This document shows positions 5,758-14,471 of a DNA stretch of 64,000 nt, in pieces. Positions within the stretch are counted from its first letter, which is position 1; the number at the start of each line of letters is the position of its first letter. The notes under the pieces are model-generated. The model was given only the letters and a program-made list of their open reading frames with translations. It was not told the DNA's origin and made no database searches. Position numbers and translations under genes: made by a program. This DNA is from JBMORL01 sp049322335 (GTDB taxonomy: Bacteria; Bacteroidota; Bacteroidia; Flavobacteriales_D; UBA2798): NCBI GenBank assembly GCA_049322335.1, contig JBMORL010000092.1:20352-84351 (forward strand), read 5' to 3'.

Positions 5758-8700
5758 ATGAAAAAATCACACCTGATCGCAATTACATTGTTTTTTATCG
5801 GTGTTTTGCAAATTAATCCGGCAACTTCTCAGTCATGGTTATGGAGTTTATCTGATTTGAAAAGAAATTTTAATGCTGTTCCGCCCAATGATATTACTCC
5901 ATTACCTATTGGTGATGAGGCGCAGTTTTTGGCAGATTATCCCTTCATCGTTTCAAATCTGCAAGACGCATTACCATTTGTTTATAAAGGGGCTAAACCA
6001 CAGTTCTCTCAAAATATCATTTATGATATGAATGGAAGAATAAAATTTTTTGTTGTGGATGGGAACGTTTATGATCACGAGGGAGTACTATTAGCCAATA
6101 GTGCGTTGAATCAAGTAAGTTATTTAGGAAGTTCGTATAGCTTGCCGGAAGGAGAAACAGAAACAATAATTGTACCTGTACCTGAAATGTGCAATGTTTA
6201 TTACGTTATTTCTGCTTCAAGACTGGATCAGATTGGATTTTCAAATAATATAGCTACAAGAACGCCTGCTCCGGCATACAAAATATATTATACAATAATT
6301 GACTTTAACCAAGACCATCTTTATCTGACAGATAGAAAAGGTTTAGTATTAGGTACACAGGAAATTGTAAGTCTTGATAATGATGAATGTAATGCGGTTA
6401 TGCTGGCATTGTCCCAGCCAATTAACTCCAACGAAGAACGTTTCTTATACATTCAAAAATGCAGGAGAGTTTATAAATGCAGGGTAACTAACACAGGCAT
6501 ACAATATGAATTTCTTTCTGAAATAATTTATATCAACGCCCTTAATGCCGGATATACTAACGCTGGATTTTACATAGCTCGTGCTGAATTTGAATTGGCT
6601 CAACGTAACAATAAATACGTGGTTGCAAGTGTACAGGAAATAGATCCGAATTATATACCGGGAATAACTGTTTTTGATCCAAAACAAGTGATTGAAATCC
6701 GTGAATTTAACGAAGCGGACGGAGAAGGAAACTTTCCTACTTCTGATACCCGCAGATTATTTTATTTAGTATTTCCGGGAAATTTTAATGTGACCGGCAT
6801 TGAATTTTCTCCCAGCGAAAACAGGATTTTTGTAATGACGAAGGAGGCGCCTTATCTGTGGTACGCTGACATTGATGAAAACTCTGTTCCTCCGGGATTT
6901 CCCTATAACGGAGAAATTATTGATCCAAATTCCGGTCAATTAGTTCCCGGTCCAAATGGTTTTTTGTTTACACAATTACCCATTACAGTTGATGCTTCTT
7001 ACGAAGGCTCACAACTTGAAAGAGGTTTGGATGGGAAAATTTATTTTTATAGGGGTAAGGATGAATTAGGTGTAATAAATGATCCTGATGGAAATCCTAC
7101 TGTCGGTATTTTTAATCCCGGATCTACGTATAATCATCCGGCATCAATAGGTGAAACATATGGAATACCACCAAACACTTTAACTTATTCTTGTCATCTT
7201 CTCCAAGATCAGGTTGACGGTGAAGACTATTTGCAAAATATGGTTCCGATTGAGGATAATGGAAATTGTTGTAGCGAAATACTCGTTTACGATTTTTACG
7301 AAGATTATATAATTCCAGCCACAACCACACAGAACTGGAATGCCTCTTTTCCTATCGGGAATACTACCATATATTTTGATAAAAATCTCGTTGTGGAATC
7401 TGGTGCGACACTCAACATTACCAATCTCACCTTGCGTTTTTCTCCCGATTCAAAACTTATTATCGAACCCGGTGGTACAGTGAATGCCAATGGATCAACT
7501 TTTACTTCTGTTGAATGTATAGACGCCATGTGGTTGGGAGCTGAAGTAAGGGGTAACAACGGACAAAATCAAACACTCAATCCCGGTGGCGCGCAGGGAA
7601 AATTCATTTTGAATAATTGCGAAATATCAAATGCCATTGATGGGGCAACTGTTGCGGAGCGAATAAGCGGTAACATCTATAATCTAACCAAAACCGGTGG
7701 AATATTACGCGCCTTTGACTCCCGTTTTCGTAATAACAAGCGGGATGTAGATTTTCAAACCTATATAGCCCCCAACGGAAATAATCAACTTAGTCTTTTC
7801 AAAAACTGCACTTTTGAAACCAACAGTCTTTTAAAAGATCAGAGTTTTCCTGGGCACCACGTTAATCTTGTCCGAACAAAGGGAATTTACTTCACGGCCT
7901 GCGTTTTTATTAATTCAGACCTTAATACTTATCAATTCCCGTACACAAGAGGAACAGGTATACGCTCGTATGATTCTTATTTTGTAGTGCAGGAAGGTTG
8001 TACTGCTGCTGTTACTTATCCCAACCCCTGCCCAACTGTCAACCAGGTTCCTACATCGTTCAGTAATTTAACCTATGGAATTAACGCCTTTAGTTTAAAC
8101 CCGATCAACACCGCCATGATTAAAAACAGCAATTTTAATAATTGTAACCGAAGTATTTTTATGCGCGGCATTGATAATGCTACCATTCACAACAATAATT
8201 TTAATGTAGGCAGCGACTTTTTTATCCCGTTTTTGGGAACCGTTCGCTCTTATGGCGTGTATCTTGATAATTGCAGCGCGTACAACTTTACCGAAAACGA
8301 TTTCACTTCGTCTTTTAATGGCTACTACGGGGCTTATGTGAATAATTCGGGAACAGATGCAAACCGGATTTATCACAACACTGTCACCAGTTTGAAAGAA
8401 GGAATGGTAGCTGCTGCAATAAATGATGGTACATCTGCAAACGCTGGATTAGATTATCAATGCAATATTTTCAATAACGATGCGACTGTTGATATTGGTG
8501 TAGTATTAGGAGGAGTAGCACCTTTTACATTAAATTTAGGAATAAGCGATTTACAAGGTGTTTGTCAAACTTCTGCTGGAAATCCAGTAATTTCAAGCCC
8601 AGCTAATAATATTTTCACTGATCCATCTCCTTCAATTCCTAACACAAATGGCATAAGTGGAGACCTTTGGCAAAATACTGGTGTAAATACCATTAAATAT

Positions 8701-10272
8701 AATTTTTCGAGCAGCCCTGCTCTTAAAACAGAACCCGTTAACTATAATCTCATTGGTAATACACAATTAAATGATTGTGTAGGTTCTAATGCGTTTCCTA
8801 TTATAAACAATATTAATGATGTATGTCCGGGAGTAAATATTTTCAAACCCCGCCCTATAATTTACGCCAATATTGATGTGGTGAAAAGCGTAATAGTTAA
8901 TAATGCTGCTTTGATTGACGGAGGAAATACACAAGCCCGCATTGACTATATCAATTCCACCAATATCAACTGGCAAATCCGTGATGAACTGATGAACTAC
9001 GCTCCCTACCTGAGCGATGAAGTGCTGATTACCCTTATCAATAAAACGCCAGCCGTAGCACCGTGGGTTATTGATGAGGTGGCAAGCGCCTGCTCACCAT
9101 TGAGTGATGATGTGCTGTTGGAACTGGTGAACCGCACACCGCAGGTTCCCGATTACATTTTGCGCGACCAGTTTGTAGCCGCCAAACCCGTGCGCAAAGA
9201 CGTAATGATCGCTCTAATAAATAAAAATGTTCCGCAATGGGTGTTGCGCGAGGTTTGCATGGCCAACTCGCCACTAACGGATGACGAACTGCTTGCCCTG
9301 CTGCAACGCCAGCAGCCGTTAAACGCCAGTACGGTAAACGATATATTCATGCTCAACACACCGCTTACCTCGCAGGTGCAACTGGCGCTGGATAACCGCA
9401 ACCCTAAAATACCCAACTGGGTAAAAACAAACCTTGCCAATAGCAGCTACGTAGCCCCGCATCCCAACACAAGGCAGGATCTTTTAAGCCCCGTGGAAGA
9501 ACTGGAAGCAGAAAACGCATTTTTGGGCAAAGAGGTCGCTCTGGATTACCAGGAACTCATCCGCCAGTATCTTAACGATACTACGGTAAACGACCCGTTA
9601 GACAGCGTGCTGTATATTTATAAAATTGCCGGGCTGCCTCATGGCAAATGCAAACAGGTAAAAACCATGCTCGCCAAAGGCGACTATGCCGGTGCTGAAG
9701 CCCTGAACGATACCATCCGGTCATACAACAATCCCGACCTCGATGCCTTTTGCACCATGACCGACATGATCCTTAAAATCTATACCGACACCTCCGGCTG
9801 CTATAAGCTGCTGAACGACCATTTGTTGAGGCAAGACTTTGAAGACCGCGCTAACCAGCCGTTAACCTGCAAGGAATGCGCCCAGGCACAGGCCATTATT
9901 GAAATAGTATTCGGAACCAAGTTTGCCGAAGGTTTTGATGACCTTGTGCCGGAAAACGCCCCCAGAAGCGCTAATGCTGTTGAAAACATAGATACCGGAG
10001 AAAACAACCCTGAATCTTCCCTTAACGTAAAATTGTATCCTAACCCGAATAATGGTATATTTACAGTAGGGTATTTTCCTGAAAATGACCTTGCTGTAAC
10101 ATCATTGAAGGTTTATGATATGACGGGAAAACTGGTATATAGCCAGCAAGTGAATATACGGGCCGGGGGCACCCGCGAACTGAGGCTGGAAATACCGGCA
10201 GGAATTTATTTTACGGAGCTAATGGATGAGGCAGGAACGAAACAAGTAATAAAAATTAGCGTAACAAAATAA
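5758..10272 (+). CDS. 1504-residue T9SS-exported protein: beta-propeller-like N-half, beta-helix, tandem helical repeats, sorting domain
   Basis: It has a signal peptide (~1-24). Residues ~25-510 are beta-rich and contain phrases such as NIIYDMNGRIKFFVVDGNV. Residues ~515-960 read as a right-handed parallel beta-helix (VESGATLNITNLTLRFSPDS, many N-rich turns). Residues ~1058-1232 form about five units of a ~30-residue helical repeat with consensus PLSD[DE]VLxxLxN[RK]xPxVPxWV. The last ~80 residues are a T9SS type A sorting domain (LYPNPNNGIFTVGY, then KVYDMTGKLVYSQQ, ending in KISVTK). It should be carried across the outer membrane and released or anchored. From about base 8940 on, the DNA is visibly richer in G+C than before, so the gene looks mosaic. 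Adhesion or surface interaction is an inference; no enzyme motif is seen. Confidence 0.82.
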   Translation: MKKSHLIAITLFFIGVLQINPATSQSWLWSLSDLKRNFNAVPPNDITPLPIGDEAQFLADYPFIVSNLQDALPFVYKGAKPQFSQNIIYDMNGRIKFFVVDGNVYDHEGVLLANSALNQVSYLGSSYSLPEGETETIIVPVPEMCNVYYVISASRLDQIGFSNNIATRTPAPAYKIYYTIIDFNQDHLYLTDRKGLVLGTQEIVSLDNDECNAVMLALSQPINSNEERFLYIQKCRRVYKCRVTNTGIQYEFLSEIIYINALNAGYTNAGFYIARAEFELAQRNNKYVVASVQEIDPNYIPGITVFDPKQVIEIREFNEADGEGNFPTSDTRRLFYLVFPGNFNVTGIEFSPSENRIFVMTKEAPYLWYADIDENSVPPGFPYNGEIIDPNSGQLVPGPNGFLFTQLPITVDASYEGSQLERGLDGKIYFYRGKDELGVINDPDGNPTVGIFNPGSTYNHPASIGETYGIPPNTLTYSCHLLQDQVDGEDYLQNMVPIEDNGNCCSEILVYDFYEDYIIPATTTQNWNASFPIGNTTIYFDKNLVVESGATLNITNLTLRFSPDSKLIIEPGGTVNANGSTFTSVECIDAMWLGAEVRGNNGQNQTLNPGGAQGKFILNNCEISNAIDGATVAERISGNIYNLTKTGGILRAFDSRFRNNKRDVDFQTYIAPNGNNQLSLFKNCTFETNSLLKDQSFPGHHVNLVRTKGIYFTACVFINSDLNTYQFPYTRGTGIRSYDSYFVVQEGCTAAVTYPNPCPTVNQVPTSFSNLTYGINAFSLNPINTAMIKNSNFNNCNRSIFMRGIDNATIHNNNFNVGSDFFIPFLGTVRSYGVYLDNCSAYNFTENDFTSSFNGYYGAYVNNSGTDANRIYHNTVTSLKEGMVAAAINDGTSANAGLDYQCNIFNNDATVDIGVVLGGVAPFTLNLGISDLQGVCQTSAGNPVISSPANNIFTDPSPSIPNTNGISGDLWQNTGVNTIKYNFSSSPALKTEPVNYNLIGNTQLNDCVGSNAFPIINNINDVCPGVNIFKPRPIIYANIDVVKSVIVNNAALIDGGNTQARIDYINSTNINWQIRDELMNYAPYLSDEVLITLINKTPAVAPWVIDEVASACSPLSDDVLLELVNRTPQVPDYILRDQFVAAKPVRKDVMIALINKNVPQWVLREVCMANSPLTDDELLALLQRQQPLNASTVNDIFMLNTPLTSQVQLALDNRNPKIPNWVKTNLANSSYVAPHPNTRQDLLSPVEELEAENAFLGKEVALDYQELIRQYLNDTTVNDPLDSVLYIYKIAGLPHGKCKQVKTMLAKGDYAGAEALNDTIRSYNNPDLDAFCTMTDMILKIYTDTSGCYKLLNDHLLRQDFEDRANQPLTCKECAQAQAIIEIVFGTKFAEGFDDLVPENAPRSANAVENIDTGENNPESSLNVKLYPNPNNGIFTVGYFPENDLAVTSLKVYDMTGKLVYSQQVNIRAGGTRELRLEIPAGIYFTELMDEAGTKQVIKISVTK

Positions 10273-10281
10273 ACACTATCT

Positions 10282-10305
10282 CCTCCCCGGATATTTCCGG
10301 GGAGG
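10282..10305. promoter_or_regulatory. 9-bp perfect hairpin just before the next start codon
   Basis: CCTCCCCGG, a 6-nt loop and CCGGGGAGG. The 3' arm contains GGAGG seven bases before the ATG at 10313, so the structure would hide a possible ribosome binding site. There is no U-tract for a standard terminator. Confidence 0.6.
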
Positions 10306-10312
10306 TATTTCA

Positions 10313-11800
10313 ATGAAAAGAAGATCGCTCATATTGTTTTTTCTAATACCATCGTTTTTCTGCGTGGCACAAGTAGAGAGGTTTAACAATATGTATGATT
10401 TTTTTGGTGGTGGCGACATTAGTAAATTCTGTCAGGAAACTAATTATGGCTATTTAGTTTGCGGGGTGGCAACGGATACGAGTAATCATCAAGTCATGGG
10501 GTTGTTAAAAATTGACAAGCAAGGAAATGAAATAGAAAAAATAACTTATGATTTATTTCCAAACAAATACTACTGTGAAAATGGGGTTTTTAATAAATCA
10601 GACAGTTGCATTTTTTTAATAGGAACGATAACTTTTCCTAACAACGATATTGCCGCACACCTGACAAAACTTAATCAATACGGTGATACCTTATGGACAA
10701 AATTAATTTATGACACTGCTTATAATTCACAAGGGAATGCCATTTTTTTGCGCCCAAATGGTGAACTCATGATTGTTGGGGCAAGTGATAAAATTGATGT
10801 TGTTGTTAACATTCTTGTTTTAAAAACTGATAGTTTGGGAAATCTCATTTGGGAAAGAGACTTTGGATCTTTTAGTACTTACGATACAGGATGGAGTATT
10901 GACAGCACTTTAGATGGCGGATATGTAATTGGTTGTGGAAAATATAATTTTGGGAATCAGGTTTTAAAGTCGTATGTATTAAAAATTGATTCGTTTGGAA
11001 ATTATGAATGGGGCTACGAATATGGAAATATAAATTACTCCAATTCTGTTTCAAGAGTTTCTGAAACACAAAACGGAAAAATCATATCGGCAGGTGCGAG
11101 AGGATTTTATAAGAACATAAATAATGATGTTTATTATAAGCCTAACATAACGTGGATTGATAGCATGGGAACTTTATTAAATAGTAAGAATTATTCAGTA
11201 GATTCTGCTGGCTTTATCGGCTTTTCAGACATCGTTGAAATTGCTAATGATGAATATTTAATCACAGGCACATTTGAAGAAGTTCAATTTTGCAAAATCG
11301 GCTTATTTAAAACTAATTCAAATGGCGATTCCGTTTTCGCAAGAACATATCAGGTGTTTGATAATTATGAATTTGCTGAGGATGTAAACTCTACTTCGGA
11401 TGGAGGATTTATAATATGCGGATACAATTATCCGTTAAATCTAAGTCAAAATTTCCGTGTAATAAAAGTAGATAGTTTAGGTTGTGATACTTTGGGTTGT
11501 CAGTCCGTTGGAATTTCTGAAAATGAAAATCTCTGGAATGAAAATAATTCATTTCTTGTTTTCCCAAATCCTAATGACGGAAAGTTTTTTGTACAAGTAA
11601 AAAATATTCCTGCCAGTGCATTTTTTGAAACGCGAATTGAAGTTTTGGATTTGACAGGGAAATTGATTTTTCAGACAAGAGAAAATTCTTTCAGGAATAT
11701 TTCAGAAGTGGATATATCAACGCAACCAGCTGGAATTTATTTTGTGAGAGCATTTTTTGATAATGCTCCGGTTGGAAGTATCAGCATAGTTAAACAATAA
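10313..11800 (+). CDS. T9SS-exported propeller-like protein, 495 residues
   Basis: Signal peptide (~1-20, ending SFFCVAQ). Then come several ~55-residue units with the phrase '[LV]-K-[IL]-D-x-x-G-N-x-x-W' (LLKIDKQGNEIE, KLNQYGDTLW, VLKTDSLGNLIW, VLKIDSFGNYEW) together with 'DGGYVIGCG' and 'DGGFIICGYN', the usual pattern of Bacteroidota secreted beta-propeller proteins. The last ~80 residues are a T9SS type A sorting domain (VFPNPNDGKFFVQV; DLTGKLIFQ; QPAGIYFVRAFF). It lies 40 bp after the 1504-residue gene. Ligand unknown. AT-rich relative to the core genes. Confidence 0.82.
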   Translation: MKRRSLILFFLIPSFFCVAQVERFNNMYDFFGGGDISKFCQETNYGYLVCGVATDTSNHQVMGLLKIDKQGNEIEKITYDLFPNKYYCENGVFNKSDSCIFLIGTITFPNNDIAAHLTKLNQYGDTLWTKLIYDTAYNSQGNAIFLRPNGELMIVGASDKIDVVVNILVLKTDSLGNLIWERDFGSFSTYDTGWSIDSTLDGGYVIGCGKYNFGNQVLKSYVLKIDSFGNYEWGYEYGNINYSNSVSRVSETQNGKIISAGARGFYKNINNDVYYKPNITWIDSMGTLLNSKNYSVDSAGFIGFSDIVEIANDEYLITGTFEEVQFCKIGLFKTNSNGDSVFARTYQVFDNYEFAEDVNSTSDGGFIICGYNYPLNLSQNFRVIKVDSLGCDTLGCQSVGISENENLWNENNSFLVFPNPNDGKFFVQVKNIPASAFFETRIEVLDLTGKLIFQTRENSFRNISEVDISTQPAGIYFVRAFFDNAPVGSISIVKQ

Positions 11801-11825
11801 TGAAAATTTTTAATCATCCAATTAA

Positions 11826-13925
11826 ATGGGAAAAGGAAAATATATCGCAATCAAAGATTTTTTTTTACAATTATGGGATTCAAGGCAAATCGAATTAATT
11901 AATGCGAACCAGATAACAACTATACAGGAGAGCGTAAATTATGTTCATCCTGAGTTAGAGGTAAAAGTCCAAAATTTATCTAAGCCTTTTATAATAATTT
12001 CTGCGCCAGGCGCGGTGGGAAAAACGACATTTGCTAAATATGCAACGAATATCAAAAAGGGATACTACTGGGATTTAGCCAGCTTGAAACTTGGCGACAA
12101 TACATTTTCAGGAACTTTACTTGAAACATTTGGTGTAGATAAAATTAGTACGGTGTTGACTGCAATCTCCAAAGGAGAAATCACATTATTTATTGACTCT
12201 TTTGATGAAGCAGAAATAGTTAGTGGTTGGTTTGGTATCGAAAAATTTCTGACTGAGGTTATTAAATATGCCAAATCTTCTCCGAGACCAAACATTATTA
12301 TTTTTTCTCGCTCTGAAACGGCCTTAGAAATTCAAATGAAATTAGATGAAATTAGCGGAAAAGAATCGTACTCCGTTTATCAGATTGATTATTTTTCTGA
12401 GGAACAGGCAATTTCGTTTATTGAAAACCGAATCATACAAAAACCCTCTAATCATGCAAAATTTATTAACCCATTCAGAAGGGCGATTAAGAATATTTTT
12501 TCATCTATTGGCATGGGCATAAATATTAAAATTTCTGTTGAGAATCTTTGGCAAGATGAAGAGATAAGATGCTTTTTAGGGTATAGTCCCGTTCTTGAGA
12601 CAATAGCCGATTTTTTGTTCGATCAGAATTATGAAGAAATAGCAAAACAATTTGAATCGAAGCAAAATGTTGAAAGCGGATTGGAGATTATTCATGATTT
12701 TATTGGTAGAATTTTAGAACGGGATAGAAATAAATTCATTAAAGGATTGAAAGATAAAGTATCTGCACACATAAAGGGGTGGGATGATTGGGATAAGATA
12801 TATTCTAACGAAGATCAATTAAAATTTGTATTAAATTGTGTCACGAGACAACCCATGAAAGATAACGTACTGTTTAATTTTAAGATACCTGATTGGCTTG
12901 AAAAGGCATTTACCGATTCGCTTAGTTATTTTATTCATAACCACCCATTCATCCGTGACAGCAAATTTAGTAGCCCTGCTTTTAGAGATTATACTCTCGC
13001 AAAACTATTAATGGATAAGAATTTTGAGTCAACTTGTCTACATCAATTAACAAACGGAAATTTTATTTTAACACCACTTTTTGCGTTTTTCTATAAAGAA
13101 TTTAATGGAAATGTATGCAAATCTGGACATACCGGATTTATCTATGAATCAGTTTCATCAAGAACGAGTTTTGATGGTAATTCTTTACTTACATACGTTA
13201 GAAGTGAAGATAATAAAACGATATTTGAGATTACAAATACTTCGGGGCAAAAATCGCTGAATGTTTTAATGGAGTGTTTAACGTCAGACAAAGAAGCACT
13301 CACATTTTACAATAAACTAATAAACGCAGATATTAATGTTAATTCAAACGTTGTTTTGGGCAGAAGAGGTGGAAGTTTTGACTTGCATAACGTTGAAATA
13401 AAGGCAAAAAAAATTATTATCAATGCTAAAGATCTGATTGTTAATTGTCATGATAATATTAATTCTATTTTAGTCGGTGATGAAATAGCTCATTCAGATC
13501 ATTCCCTTGAAATTATTCATAAAGGAGGCGGGGAATTTATTATTAATGGCGATGGTGCTCAAAGGTATCCGTGGGCAAACTATTATAAAGAATATAATTC
13601 ATCTTCAACCGAAAATTTCAAAGATGAATTATATAGTTTAAAAAGAATTTTGGAACCGTTTAGAAAACATGGCAAAGATGAATTTGCAAAGCAATCTGAG
13701 TTTATTGATAATGAAATAATCAAAAACATATCGCTTAGAAAAAACCTGTTAGAATTTATGATTAGTCTTGAAATAATTAAAAAAGGATCTGATAGAAAAT
13801 ATTATCTTTATGAAAACGTTTCAATTAAGTACGGTATTAGTTGGAGTGGATTAAAATCTTTAAATCACAATGATAATTTAATAAATTTTTTAAATGATTT
13901 CAGACACAAATTTCCGAAAAAGTAG
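11826..13925 (+). CDS. STAND/NACHT-like NTPase, candidate defence protein
   Basis: The 699-residue cytoplasmic protein has a Walker A motif (SAPGAVGKTTFAKYA, residues ~59-73), a Walker B of NACHT type (LFIDSFDEAE, ~121-130, with the D-x-x-DE acidic pair) and a sensor-like IIIFSRSE at ~158-165. Residues ~200-400 are helical, like the winged-helix and helical regions that follow NACHT domains. Residues ~480-590 are beta-rich with an unusual run of I/N strands (KAKKIIINAKDLIVN), and the last ~100 are helical again. STAND ATPases in bacteria often recognise phage proteins and trigger an effector. No effector such as TIR, nuclease or protease is recognised here, so the output is unknown. It starts 25 bp after a T9SS gene and stands two genes before a serine recombinase. 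The gene is clearly AT-rich. Confidence 0.72.
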   Translation: MGKGKYIAIKDFFLQLWDSRQIELINANQITTIQESVNYVHPELEVKVQNLSKPFIIISAPGAVGKTTFAKYATNIKKGYYWDLASLKLGDNTFSGTLLETFGVDKISTVLTAISKGEITLFIDSFDEAEIVSGWFGIEKFLTEVIKYAKSSPRPNIIIFSRSETALEIQMKLDEISGKESYSVYQIDYFSEEQAISFIENRIIQKPSNHAKFINPFRRAIKNIFSSIGMGINIKISVENLWQDEEIRCFLGYSPVLETIADFLFDQNYEEIAKQFESKQNVESGLEIIHDFIGRILERDRNKFIKGLKDKVSAHIKGWDDWDKIYSNEDQLKFVLNCVTRQPMKDNVLFNFKIPDWLEKAFTDSLSYFIHNHPFIRDSKFSSPAFRDYTLAKLLMDKNFESTCLHQLTNGNFILTPLFAFFYKEFNGNVCKSGHTGFIYESVSSRTSFDGNSLLTYVRSEDNKTIFEITNTSGQKSLNVLMECLTSDKEALTFYNKLINADINVNSNVVLGRRGGSFDLHNVEIKAKKIIINAKDLIVNCHDNINSILVGDEIAHSDHSLEIIHKGGGEFIINGDGAQRYPWANYYKEYNSSSTENFKDELYSLKRILEPFRKHGKDEFAKQSEFIDNEIIKNISLRKNLLEFMISLEIIKKGSDRKYYLYENVSIKYGISWSGLKSLNHNDNLINFLNDFRHKFPKK

Positions 13926-14222
13926 TATCTATTTTGCGCCCTACCCCAACGCGTACGATGCAACTTTTTAATCCTCTTTCATCCTCCTAAATACTCCTCT
14001 ATTGCAACACCATGCAATTTCCACCTACCAACCATGCTACTGCCATATTGTAAGCCACAAAACTATCATTGCATAACCCACAGCAATCAAACAAAACCAT
14101 AGAAGCAGATTAAAACCTGAATAAAAAAACACCCCCCGGATAAAACAGGATTAAAAAACCGGAAATCTGAATTTTGCATAGTTGAATTTTTGTAAAGCGG
14201 AAAAAATCCGCACAAAACAACC
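13926..14222. other. Intergenic region with skewed, C-rich composition
   Basis: About 300 bp without a supported gene. The plus strand is C- and A-rich and poor in G (many CC, CCT and ACCC runs), unlike the flanks. A GCGGA-N5-TCCGC hairpin is at 14197-14211, just before the small gene at 14223. No terminator for the NTPase gene is obvious. Confidence 0.5.
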
Positions 14223-14471
14223 ATGCTAATACAAGACACTGAAAACAAAACCAGGCAACTCAATGAAAAAAAAGAACCACTCACAGTTGAAACACTGAAA
14301 AAATATCCCGGATTTGAGAACATGAGTGAAGAAGAACTGCAAGAAAGAGTTTTTACTATACAAACTCTGTGTGAACTTGGCTATGAATTTTTGCAGCAAA
14401 TCCAGTCACAGGAGGGTAAAAAAACAGGTATTGAAATAACCCCTAACTTTAATACAAAACAAGCCGCATGA
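14223..14471 (+). CDS. Small recombinase-partner protein
   Basis: An 82-residue acidic, helix-rich protein (LTVETLKKYPGFENMSEEEL, then ERVFTIQTLCELGYEFLQQI). Its stop overlaps the recombinase start by 4 bp (ATGA), so the two are translationally coupled. No family is named with certainty, but a small protein at this place could be a directionality factor or accessory protein of the recombinase; that is inference from position. Confidence 0.6.
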   Translation: MLIQDTENKTRQLNEKKEPLTVETLKKYPGFENMSEEELQERVFTIQTLCELGYEFLQQIQSQEGKKTGIEITPNFNTKQAA

